Below, piece by piece: positions 22,601 through 35,400 of a stretch of 64,000 bases of DNA; within the stretch, counting starts at the first letter, position 1, and each line of letters opens with the position of its first letter. The position numbers were made by a program, and so were the translations under genes. The DNA is taken from assembly GCF_028583425.1 (NCBI RefSeq), contig NC_072801.1, positions 13,598,001 through 13,662,000 of the forward strand, given 5' to 3'. The notes beneath the pieces were generated by a model that was not told where the DNA came from, searched no databases, and worked only from the letters and a program-made list of their open reading frames with translations. The stretch is from Eublepharis macularius. Its lineage: Eukaryota; Chordata; Lepidosauria; Squamata; Eublepharidae.

Positions 22601-23399
22601 AAGGATGAAAGCACACCTGTTAGAATTACCTAACACATAGAAAAAATACACAGACAGTTCATGCAAAGTTTAAAAATTCATCTAGAGTATACAAGAGTTT
22701 GGCCTAATACTGTTCAGTATTGATTATTGTCATGTGATTTTTAATCTGTATTGGCATAACATGCTGAGGGGGAGCGGGTGTGGAGAAATCAGCATTGGTA
22801 ATGAGCCAGGAAGCCTTTGTTTGGATTCAGTCCAGGTGGATGTATTGTCTTGAGCTTTGTTATCAGTTGCAGTTCAGCCGTCTCTCTTTCTAATCTCCCC
22901 TGGGAACGCCCCTGCAGGATAACTGCTACTTGAAGAGGATCATGGGAGGGGACACTATGTAGGCCACTCCTCCCAGGTAGCATGGACCTCATGAAGCTGC
23001 CTTATTCTGAGTCAGAGCATCAGTCTGTCAAGCTCAGTATTGTCTGCTCAGAGTGGCAGCTGCTCTCCAGAGCCTCAGGCAAAGGTCTTTCACATCACCC
23101 TCCTACATGACCCCTTTTAAATGTCAACGCCAGCAATGGAACTGGGATCATCTTGAGCTTAGGGTGCAATAGGAAGAGGAGACGCTGAGCATTTCAAGTT
23201 CCTTTTAACGCCCTGTTGGCAGTGTGTGTGTGTTAGGGGCCGTTCAGTTGCTTCTCTGACCTATGGTGACCCTGTGAATGAAGGTCCTCCAAAATGTCCT
23301 GTCATTAACAGCCCCTCTAAGAAGCTCGTAGCTTATTTGTAGCAATTTATCTATGATTGTAACCTGCCCTGAGCCTGCTTGAGGGGAGGGCGGGCTAGA

Positions 23400-23476
<77 letters not shown>

Positions 23477-26400
23477 GAAACGTGGCTTTTCCCTCCTCCA
23501 TTTTTGCAACATCCCTCCAAGGGTGGTTAAGCCAAGAAAAGGTGACTGGCTCAAGGTCACCCAGTAAAGCTTTATGGCCAAGCGAGGAATTGAACCTAGA
23601 CTGCCCACTATAATACTCTTCTTAACTCCTACCTTTGCTGCATTGCAAGCAGCTTCTGAAACCAAGTCGTGATTCAAAAACTGCTGCCGGAGGAAGGCTC
23701 GCTATTCAAAGGAAACAGAGATGTAGAGATTTTCGGCCCTGAATGGCCAGGATTGGGTCCAAAGCAGCCAGGATAGATGATGTCAGGGGGTGTGTCATAT
23801 GCAAATCAGTTATGCTAATGACACACTTCTGGTGATGTCAAGGGGCATGGCATATGCTAATGAGTTATGCCAATGAGTTCCTCCAGCTCTTTTTCTACGA
23901 AATGACCCCTGAAAAGCTGTAAGGTGTGAGAAGAACACAACATATCCTGGGTGTGAGAATGAGTATTCAGCACATTTGAGAAAAGTTCCAATGTTTTCCT
24001 TTCGTCTTGACAGGCAAGTGTGAGCCAACCAGTTGTTGCCTTTGTCTGTTTATGCGTTTGGGTTCTTCTAACAACATTTTGGTGGGATGTATTTCGGCAA
24101 GCGCAAATGTATGCAAGTCAGTATTGTAAGCCTACCAGTCCCAGGTTAACATCATGCCCATTTTGGTTCTCTAGGGTGTCGGTTGGGGATTCAGTCCGCA
24201 AGCTACCACCCATCTCTGGCAGAAGGAGGTAACTGCAGGGAAATTTTCTTGCACTGATAGACTGGAGAAGGTCAGGTGGTACATGGTGCCCCCTTTAAGA
24301 CCTTCCTGCTCAGATTTGCTCGGTGGTTTTGAACCAACTGGAGTCCCGTTTGGTGCAGTTTGCAAGTTCGCAGTTGAAATCAGTGACTAATTTCCCTCAC
24401 TTCCTCTGCTCTGCCCCTCCACACTTCTTTTGAAGCTTCCTTTCTTTGTATTAGAACCATGGACAAAGGCTACTCTGGTAATGCTCACCATGTAACAGGA
24501 CACGTTTGTATGAACTGAAGAACACTCTATGAAGGGGAGATTGCAAGATACGGCCTTCATTCTCAGCCTGCAATCAATTAGGCTCTCCAGCGAATGGTCC
24601 CAGCACATATCTGATGGATGGTAAGTGGACTGCAGTTCCTAACACAAAAGATACTAGATCTGTAAAACCTCCCCCCCCTCCCGTCCCCCGGGCCAGTTCA
24701 TTCCCCTTATCATCTCTAGCCAGTCCTGAGAATTTAGGAATATTTGAATCTGTATCTTCTCATTGGCAGTATTTGCACTTGCCCAGTCTTACGTATATGG
24801 AAATATGATTCCCTCTGTTCTTCTGTTAACTTCTCTCTGCACAGAGCGGATGGTGCCGAAGCACATGGAAACTCTTCAAACCTGGTGTGGCGCTAGCACA
24901 GACCTTGGCCCCTTGGAGAGACTGACCAATCTCCTTCTGGTGGAAGGGCTGACCGACCTCCAGCAAAAACAGCATGATTTTGTACAGATCGAAGCCACCA
25001 AAGGCACGGCCCACATGTCAAAGAAGATCTCATTGGAGAAACTCTTCCTGCCTTTGTCCAGATTCAGCATCCCTCCACGCATCTTGGTGACTGTTGGAAT
25101 TGCTGGCATTGGCAAGAGCACGTTGGTAAAGCTGTTTGTCCATACTTGGGCCAAGGGAGAGATGGGTACAGACTTTGAATTTGTGCTGCCTCTGACTTTC
25201 CGAGAACTGAACTCTTATGACAGACTTTCAGCGGAGAGGCTGATCCGGCTGGGCTCTCCCCATTTAACGGAATCAAGCTTTCTCTCAGTGGGTACTCGCA
25301 GGACCCTTCTTATTCTGGACGGTCTGGATGAATTTAAGACACCACTGGATTTTTCGGACACGATCATTTGCATGGACCTCCAGAAGGAGATCCAAGTGGA
25401 CTACTTGATCACCAACATAATCAGAGGCAACCTTCTACAAGAGGTTAACGTGTGGATCACTTCTCGGCCTACAGCAGCCAGCCAGATCCCAGGTGGACTG
25501 GTGGACCGGATGACTGAAATCCAAGGGTTTGGAGATGCAGAGATCAAAGTCTTCTTGGATCGCTTGTTTGTTGAAAACCAAAACCTCTCCGATAGCGTGA
25601 GGGATCATCTCAAGGTCAACAGATCTTTGTATGCTCTTTGTGCCGTGCCGTCGTTTTGCCACATCTGTGGCTCTTCTGTGGGCCACGTTCTAAAGAGCAC
25701 TGACGGCTCTCTGGAAGCATCAGCACTTCCTAAGACTTTGTCTGAAATTTATTCCCACTACTTTAAAATGGTGCTGTTTAGCGATGGGCAAGCTAAACAG
25801 AAGGATGCCCCCAGGATAGAACAGGTGGTGAATAATAATAGCAAGAAAATGATGAACTGCCTAGGCAGGTTGGCGTTTTACAGTCTGATCAAGAGGAAGT
25901 ACGTCTTCTATGAACAGGACATGAAGACGTACGGCATCGACCTGTCTTCCCTGCACATCGGTTTGTGCAATAGGCTGCTTCTTAAGGAAGAGACACCCTT
26001 GTCGTCCGTGTACTATTTCCCTCATTTGACGTTCCAAGAATTTCTGGCTGCCACTTATTACTACGCCTCAGCAAAACGGGCCCTTTTCGATCTCTTTGTC
26101 GAGAGTGGCATGTCTTGGCCCAAGCTGGGCTTCCTCAACCACTTCAAGAATGCCATCCTGCGGTCGCTGCAGTCCGAGGACGGACATTTAGATGTCTTCG
26201 TGCGGTTCCTTGCTGGCCTCCTCTCCCCGCAAGTGAACAAAGCCCTGTCTGATTGGCTGCTGGTGAGGGACGAGCATCACAGCTACAGAAGCCAGGTCGT
26301 TGGCATGCTTCAGAACCTGCTCAGCGTGGATCGAGCCGTCTCCTGCAAGACGGTGAACCTCATGCGATGCTTGCATGAGCTCCAACAAGCGGACGTTGCC

Positions 26401-29400
26401 GCCCATGTAGAGGAAGCTTTAAAAAACGAGAGCCTGGCTGGGATGTTAACGCCGCTCAATTGCTCTGCCTTGGCTTATCTCCTGCAGACTTCCGAGATCT
26501 GCAGGGAAGAGGCCAATTTGTCCAGCTGCCTCAGTCACCACACCTTCCAAAGCCTCCTGTCTCAGCTCCTTTACTGTAGTAATCTCAGGTAGGTCACGTT
26601 CAGGATGGGGCCCCGCCGGAGCATTCCCTCCCCTAGTCTGTTCTCAGGGTTGGTACTTAGGGCTCAAGCATGTCTTTCTTCATCCATAAAACATGAATGG
26701 CAGAATCAATCAGCCTTGATTTGCCTTGTGTAGGGAAAGGGCCAGCCTGCAACCTCTGTTCAATTCCACTGTTCAGAACTGGTTTTCCTGCTCTCTGCCG
26801 TGAGCATTTTAAAGGAGAAAAGTGTCCTTTAAAAAAAATGCTTTTTGCCCTTTAGAGTGATAACAACAAGGCAAGAAGGCCAGGTTTCAAGTTTCCATCT
26901 TTGTGGGATCTTTGTGTTGCCTCTTTGAGCCTTTACTGTTAGATCATGAAGCCGCAACACAGAAGAGTGCTTTTGAGCATCGTTCCAAGTGTATGCCATC
27001 CTTGGTCTCTAAATTATCCTTCTTGACCCATCTAACTGGACTAGCAGAAAGGATTTCATGGCTGGGGAGCTCACCCATTGGCATGTCACCTTGGCCTCTC
27101 CAAAATTGTTTCCTGGATGAAGAGAAGGGAGAATGGTGGGGAACAGGGCAGGGTTTTTTTTTTACAGGGCTACAGGCCTGGTTCTGCCTGAAGCAGTGTC
27201 ACCTTAAAGCAAGCAAGCAAAAGAAAACTGTATGTGATAGAAATTAGCATGTGCATGAGAGCACACAAAATGGCCCTTGTGTTGAGTCACACCCCCAATC
27301 TGTCTTGCTCCGCTTTGTCTGCCTTGGTGGCTCTTGGGCAGAGCAAAGTGTTTCCCCAGTGCCTTTAACTGAAGGTAGTGGTATTAAACCAGGGACCCTC
27401 TACACACAGGAAATCAATGGTTGGCCGAGTGCTCAGTGGGAGGTCTTCATTTAATTGGAGACGGACCTCTTTCTCCTCCATGCACACAAGGAAACACTGG
27501 TAGGAAATAATGCTTCCATCTTATGTCAGCTAAGTCTTCTCTCTTTGGCTCAGGTTGGACAACAACCAGTTTAAAGACAGTGCCATGGACCTGCTGGGCA
27601 GCGTTTTGAGTGGAAAGGATTGTCAGATTCAGAAGATCAGGTGATGTGATGAGCAATCTCCCGGTGGACCTACTAAAGAGCATACAGCATGACTGTGCTC
27701 AATTTGCTTAGTTCACCCAAGTGAAGTAACAAGTAGGAGATTTATTGTCGAAGGCTTTAACAGCCGAAGAACGATTTTTGTTGTGGATTTTCCGGGCTGT
27801 AGTGCCATGGTCTTGGCATTGTAGTTCCTGACGTTTTGCCAGCAGCTGTGACTGGCATCTTCAGAGGTGTAGCACTGAAAGACAGAGATCTCCTTGATAC
27901 TGAGAGATCTCTGTCTTTCAGTGCTACACCTCTGAAGATGCCAGCCACAGCTGCTGGCGAAACGTCAGGAACTACAATGCCAAGACCATGGCGCTACAGC
28001 CCAGAAAATCCACAACAACCAAGTAGCAGACTGTGCATTGGTGGCACAGGAGGAGATTGGCACCACCTCTTGTGTCTAGCTTTTATCTCAGTCCACCCCC
28101 CCACCCCCAGATCAAAAGATCTGCAACAGATCAAAGAATTCTTTTAAAAAGAACAAGAACAAAAGCCTTATGTCACCTTGAAGACAGACAGGTTTATTAT
28201 GGCATAAAGCTTTTGGCCATTTTCACACTGCTTACCAGCCACGGAACATTGCGCCAAGCTCCCAGAACGACAGCGTCTTCCTGGCATTATTTTGCGCGAG
28301 AACTGCTGTTCTCGCGCGAAATCGCACCAGGAAGACGCTGTTGTTCCGGGAGCTCAGCGCGATGTTCCGTGGTCGGTAAGCAGTGTGAAAATGGCCTTTG
28401 TCTGCAAACATTTATATGCCATCTTAGAAGTGTTTATTTTCAAGGAATCACAAGACCTTTTTAGAAATCATTTCCATTGCAGGAGGCAGAATGCTGGAAA
28501 TTTCCACAGATATAGAGCCAAGCTACAAGTGACGAATGACACTTGCCTGGCAAGTGAACAGACTCACGTGTATTCCTCCCTGTTCACTTGCCATTCACTT
28601 GTGCTCCACTTGATCAAGTGTCATTCGTCACGTGAGTCTGTTCACTTGCCAGGCAAGTGTCATTCGTCACTTGTAGCTTGGCTCCTAGTGTGGCATAGAG
28701 CAAGAGCATAAGGAAGACCCGGAGTCAAATTACTGTGATCAGTAACCCCCCCCCCAGTGTTTTGGATTTGGAGTCTTTCACCCCCCTACGCTAGATTTGT
28801 ATGGTTCATGTTTTTCTTTGGTCAAGGTTTATTCATATGTATTTCTTCATCAGCTTGGCAGAAAACCAGATTGGTAACAAAGGAGCCAAAGCACTTGCTA
28901 GATCCCTGATGGTCAACAGGAGTCTACTGGCCCTGGAGTAAGTTTCAGTTTGGACCTCTTTTGGATAGTCACATTCTGAGAGTGTTGAGATTTGCCCCAC
29001 AGGATGGAAGGCAGGGCTTTTTTTCAGCAGGAACGCGGGGGAACGGAGTTCCGGAACCTCTTGAAAATGGTCACATGGCTGGTGGCCCCGCCCCCTGATC
29101 TCCAGGCAGTTTAGCTGGAGCGGTGTAGCGGAGGGCAATCTAAACTCCCCTCTGTCTGGAGATCAGGGGGTGGGGCCACCGGCCATGTGACCATTTTCGC
29201 CGAGGGCTATTTAAACTTTAAAAAACTCCCCCCTTGTTCCAGCTGACCCAAAGTGACATCATTGTGCGGTCCTGAGTTCCACCACTGAGTTCCACCAGCT
29301 CTTTTTCCAGAAAAAAAAGCCCTGATGGAAGGTATCAGCAGCTGGCAGCCTAGAGACTATTTCTGGCCACTCAGTCATCAACCCAAAGGCTGTGATGTGT

Positions 29401-32400
29401 CTTTTGATTTCAAAAATGCAGGTTCTGTGTACAGAGCTTTAAGACATGGGTATGGTCAAAGTACACAAGGCTTCGGTAGGACCAGGCATGTCAGGGTAGA
29501 GCTAGGAAGAAATCTCACCTTTTAAGCTTATAAAAGTACACCAAAAGGTATAATCACAGATTCATAGCAAGTGTGAAGTTGATCTTGTGTGTCACAATAC
29601 CATATTAAGACCATATAAAACATCCCAAAAAAGTGGGCCATTTTTCCACTGCATCAAAAGTCTTTATCAGGCTGGAGTGTTAAACAGAATGGGGGAATAG
29701 GTAAAGTGAGAAGAGAAAAAGGCCCCTGTCTGCATTTTGCAATTGTCTTAAGGTGGAATGAGAAGGGCATTACACAGACTTAATTTGACTAGACCATAAT
29801 TGAGGCAGAAAGATCTCAGGTGGCAAAGGCTTGCAGGATCAGAAGAAAACTGATTGCTCTACTTCTTGAAAATGTATAAGCCTGTAGTGATTTGGATCTG
29901 TCTCTGGCGCTAATTGGATCAGATAGCTCCTTTATCAGAATCAGAATAATGTTTATTGCATGCAGCCAAAGGCCATCATAATTAAGCAAATAAGACACAC
30001 AACGTAAAACATATACAAGAAATGATAAAACTATGGTGTTAAAAACAGAGAAGTACATTAAAACACATTCACACTTTTGTTATACACAGGTGAAGGAGTT
30101 TCAACCGTTAAGCACGGTGGAGTGTTCAGAAGCAGGGAAATTTGTGGCTGTTGTATCAGCAAAGCGAGGGTTTACTTTTAGATGGAGTTCTGTATCTGTA
30201 GTCTGTTTTGATGTTTGTGTGTCAAGATCAACCTTCTCTTCCTTCCTTCTGGCCTAGTCTTCGGAGCAATTCCATAGGACCTCAGGGAGCAAAAGCGCTT
30301 GCCGATTCATTGAAAATCAACCAATATTTGCTTTCTTTAAAGTAAGTGGACCTTCATTTCATTTCTTGGGCCCTGAGAGCCAGGGTCAGGAAGCAGTGGT
30401 TGACTGAACTGGGAGAACCCTGGAACTTGCGGGCCGATCTCAGGACAGCCCATCTCTCTTTGTCTAGACTACCTTACAGGGATGTTGTTAGGCGATTAGA
30501 GGACAGGAGAACTGTGTATGAGACCCTGAGATCCTTGGGAAGAAGGTTAGATTAAAGATGGATGAATAGATTGACTAAATAGAGAAAGCATATCTGGATA
30601 CAGTAGAATGTCCAAGCCCCCTTCTGCTGTCTGAGAGTGTGCTTTCTTAGCCCATAGGCCATTGTAATAGGAAGTGATTTATCAGTCTATCCACTAACAA
30701 TGTCCTTTGGGGGTGGGGAAGCGGTGACAACACTTGGCAGCAAATGCTGATGTATTGAGGGGGGAGCAAGTGGTACAGTCCTCCTTGGGATTCTGCCTCC
30801 AGAGTTCAGGTGAGGAATCACATGTTTGAACATGCTCTGGCCTAGGAAGCTCCATGCTTGTGTAAAAGTTGGCCTGTTGGAGAGAAGGCTAAGAGCTAGT
30901 CTTTCATGTGCAAAGGAGTTGGTGATTTGGAGGACGGGCTGTTTTCACACTGCTTACCAGCCAGGGAACATCGGGTCGAGCTCCCGGAACGACAGCGTCT
31001 TCCTGGCGCGATTTCACGCGAGAACTACTGTTCTCGCGCGAAATCACGCCAGGAAGACGCTGTCGTTCCGGGAATGCGGCACGATGTTCCGTGGCCGGTA
31101 AGCAGAGTGAAAACGGCCAAGGTCTGGAATACAGAGGGCAAAGAAAGCAACAAATGGTGCCAGGAAGAAGCCACATGTAGGGGAAGCGGAAGGGAGGTGG
31201 AATGGTGTCTCGGAGCAGATGTTGGGCAAGGTGAACAAATAGCAAAAGGGATGCATATTTCAGACAGCCCCAAACAGTAGCAAGATTTTGCCTCTCTGTG
31301 TTAACCCTTAACTGTGGATTGCACGACACCTGTATGAAGTGAGTTGTCTTCTTACAGCCTCCAGTGTAATGCGATCAAGGAAGATGGCACAAAATCCCTG
31401 GCTGAGGCTCTCATCAACAATCACACACTGATGACTTTGCAGTTGAGTGCTTTTCTGTGTTCTCCTCTGCTCATGTCCTTTATCCACTAGTTCCTTTTCG
31501 GGGCAGTTACCCTTCTGGCCCATGCCTGTGGCTGCAACTATCATTGGGGGACGCTGGCATCCCAATCAATAGCTGTATAAGAGCTAGTTGACACAAATCA
31601 GCAGGTTCCATAACCAAATTACGATGTTTCTTAATTGCCTAACAGAGCACAGTCTAGCTTTTTCTGGATTGTTTCTCTACAGGCTGCAGCGGCCATAAGA
31701 GGTTTGCAAATCTGGAAGCTCCCTACATTTTACATTTTTTAAAAAAGTAAACCTTGCATTTTGAGCTAAGTCTTCTCCTTGACATAGTAGTCTGATGAGC
31801 CACCAAAAGTTAGCATTTGATTCTGCATTTTGTTTTGACTGGCCACCTTCTGCTGATGTCTTAAGATTTCGGTGTGTGTTTTAACCAGGGCTTTTTTTCT
31901 GGGAAAAGAGGTGGTGGAACTCAGTGGGTTGCCCTTGGGGAAAATGGTCACATGGCTGGTGGCCCCGCCCCCTGATCTCCAGACAGAGGGGAGTTTAGAT
32001 TGCCCTCCGTGCCACATGGCGCGGAGGGCAATCTCAACTCCCCTCTGCCTGGAGATCAGGGGGCGGGGCCACCAGCCATGTGACCATTTTCAAGAGGTTC
32101 TGGAACTCCGTTCTCCCGCGTTCCCCCTGAAAAAAAGCCCTGGGTTTAACCTTTCCATTGCTCTCCAACATGTGTGACTTTTGCGAGGGTGGTGGTGGTA
32201 ATGGTTCAAATGCATGTCCACGTTTTCAGGCGGATCTCCCCCCGACCCCGACCCCTGCTGCCTTTCGTATCTATCTTCATTATTTTTGCCTTATGATTTA
32301 GCTAAGACAGCAGGCTTATTGGGGGACCCTAGGTCCAAAATGTGAATGGTTGAGGAGGAGTGAGTTGGGTGGAACTGTTATCTTTGACGCACATTTCTGG

Positions 32401-35400
32401 TGGCTAATTGGATCTTACGTGTCAGGTTGCAAATGATCTGGGGGTGGGGGAAGGCTTCCTCCACGCATGAAGAACTTTCTGCAACTAAAACGACTAATGT
32501 GTCAGAGTGAGAAGTTCTGGTTTATCCAAATTTTGGATATTCTAGTTTTTCTTCTTGCAGGGATTTCTCAAGTCAGGTGGCATTCAAAACCGCAATTGCT
32601 CAGTTCTAGAGTGGCACGCTAATGCCCATTCTGCGACTTCATTTAAAGCAGACTTTTATAATGCTGAATACAAGTTTAACAAGAACAAGATAAACCGCTG
32701 TGAAACACAGCGCTTTCCAATTTAATACAAAATGGAGACCAAGAGATATATACCAACTATACAAGTTTAAAGCATTTAAAGCAGACCTGCTCTACAGCAA
32801 AGCTTTTGCTTGTGTGGCTCATGAAAAGCTATGGATAGTGTTAAAAGAAATGGATGTGTCACAACATCCGATTGTTTTGATGCGCAACCTGGGCCGTTTC
32901 CAGATGGCTTACCTGAAGCCGCTCCATGCCGCAATGTTGTGGATCGTGCCGGGGAAAACGCGAAATATCGTGTTTTCTCGCGCAAGTTTTGCGCGACATC
33001 ACGCAAAACTCTCGTGAGAAAACGTGATATTTTGCGTTTTCCCTGGCACGATCCACAACATTGCAGCATGGAGCGGCTTCAGGTAAGCCATCTGGAAACG
33101 GCCCTGTACTCTGGACAAGAGTACTGTGTTCAGACAGAATATGGGGAAACAGAATGGTTTCCAGTTGGCAAAGGTGTCAGACAAGGATGCATATTATCTC
33201 CCTACCTGTTCAACCTCTATGCAGAGCATATCATAAGAAAAGCTGGATTAGACCTGAAAGAAGGTGGAGTGAAAATTGGTGGAAGGAAAATTAACAATTT
33301 GAGATATGCAGATGACACCGTATCAGTAGCAGAAAATAGTGCAGACTTGAAACAACTGCAGATGAAGGTTAAAGGAGAAAACGCCAAAGTAGGATTACAT
33401 CAAGAAGACAAAATGACTACTGAGGAGTTATACAATTTTAAAGTTGACAACGAGGAAACTGAAATTGTCCAAGATTTTCTATTCTTTGGCTCAATCATCA
33501 ACCAACAGGGAAACTGCAACTAGGAAATCAGAAGGAGATTCAGACTTGGAAGAGCAGCTGAGAGGGAGCTAGAAAAGATCCTTAAAGATAAAGGTGTCTC
33601 TCTGGGAACCAAGATCAAGATAATCCAAACAATAGTATTCCCCATTGCCATGTATGGATGTGAAAGTAAAGAAAGCTGACAGGAAGAAAATTGATTTGTT
33701 TAAAATGTGGTGCTGGAGGAGAATTTTGCAGATACTGTGGACAGCCAAAAAGACAAATAAGTGGATACTAGATCAAATCAAGCCTGAATGCGCCCTAGAA
33801 GCTAAAATGACAAAACTGAGGCTATCATACTTTGGTCACATCATGAGAAGACAAGATTCTCTGGGAAAATCAATAATGCTAGGAAAAGTGGAAGGCAGCA
33901 GGAAAAGAGGAAGACCTAAAACGAGATGGTTTGACTCAATAAAACTGTCCTCCAGTTTGCAGGAACTGAGCCAGTCTTTTAATGATAGGAAGTTTTGGAG
34001 GTCTTTCATTCATAGGGTCGCCATCGGTCAGAGGCGACTTGATGGCACATAGCACACAACACAAAGCAGACTTGTAAAGCAGGCCTATGTGATGCAATGT
34101 GGAGGGCAGGATCCTGTAGAAATCTGCTTTCTCCACTGCTTCATGAGTTAACCTTTGGAAAGAGGAGGGGTGAAGATGGTGGCAGAAGAAAAAAAAAAGC
34201 GTTCACAGTGCTGCAAAAATAGCAGGTCCGTTCGACCTGTTGCAATTTGCCCAAATAACCATACCAGTCCGGAGAACGTTGCAAGAGGAAAAGTTTTATT
34301 CTGGAAATAAAGGGATACAGAAGAATAGGGAAAAAATAGCTCTCTTCCCACCTCAAAAATGGTGGGATGGATCTTTTATAACTTACTTTTCTGAGACAAA
34401 GCCCCTTTCTGAGACAAAGCCCACTTCTTTGTTGGCTTCTTGGCTCTAAGTGGAATTCTACAACAGTGCATTCCTGAGCCTCACAACTGAAATGACAGAC
34501 GTGCATTTCAGCAAATTGGACTCTTGCTCAGCCGTCACTCTTACCCCTCGACTGCATTTCAGACAAGCAATCCATCTTTTATAAATCAAAACACTGCAGG
34601 AACACTTACGGATTTATCCCGTTACTCGTTGTCTTTTTTAAAAAAGTTTATTTTCAAGTGCCAGACTGCTTGAGGGGATTTTCCTGATGACAGTCCCGGT
34701 GCTAGCCAATCAGGTTTGTGCAAGCGTCTGTGTTATGAACTGAATGTGGTGAGCCTGCTTCTAAGCTCGCACAACCTTCCTTACAGGGTTGCTCTGAGGA
34801 TTGAGTGCAAGAGGGAGAATCTTGCCTGCCAACCTGAGCTACTCTGTAGGGAAGGCCTGGACAAAAATGTGATAAAAATGTCAACCAGGGCCGTTTTCAC
34901 ACTGCTTACCGGCCACGGAACATCGTGCTGAGCTCCCGGAACGGCAGCGTCTTCCTGGCGCGATTTCACACGAAATCGCGCCAGGAAGATGCTGTTGTTC
35001 CGGGAGCTCGGAGCTATGTTCCGTGTCCAGTAAGCAGTGTGAAAACGGCACAGCTTTTAAAAAGCTGTGTTATTTCAGGTAGAAGCCAAAACGTACCATA
35101 TGAGATACTTGAGTGGTAGCATTCCCTACCTCTTTCTTTCCCTTCATTTAGGGACAGGTGCTGAACTTTCTGCTTATTGATGGCCTCCTCTCCTTTTGTA
35201 GCCTCCAGAAGAACTGCGTTGGACCCCAAGGTTCCAAGAAACTTGCAGAGGCACTGAAGAAAAACGGGGGCCTCAAGGAGCTAATGTAAGAAAAGTCAGA
35301 GAGAGAGAGAAAGAGCAACTTGTATTCCACAAGCACTGCAGGCGCGATGGGGTTTGCAAAACTGGATTTTCTCAGCTTCTCCTCTCACTGTAGCTCACTC

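Larger units (their letters stand above)
14060..24566 (+). other. NLRC3 intron 2 (about 10.5 kb)
   Basis: Filled mainly by repeats listed separately: a tRNA-like SINE remnant near 14320-14460, the foldback array at 14.9 kb, a BovB fragment, the hAT remnant, a CR1 3' half and a tetranucleotide array. Stretches 21746-22984 (AT-rich) and 23640-24566 show no exon or clear element, apart from 'tatgcaaat'/'tatgctaat' motifs near 23800-23860. Confidence 0.6.

Noticed and set aside
23398..23475. Open frame of INQS repeats
   Set aside because: Translation of a 4-bp microsatellite, not a gene.
24763..24844. Upstream extension of the NACHT open frame
   Set aside because: A clear acceptor 'ctctctgcacag' ends at 24844, and the homology begins right after it.
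32831..33523. A 230-codon frame joining MITE and BovB sequence
   Set aside because: Its N-terminal part is translated foldback and only the C-terminal part is BovB reverse transcriptase; an accidental fusion.
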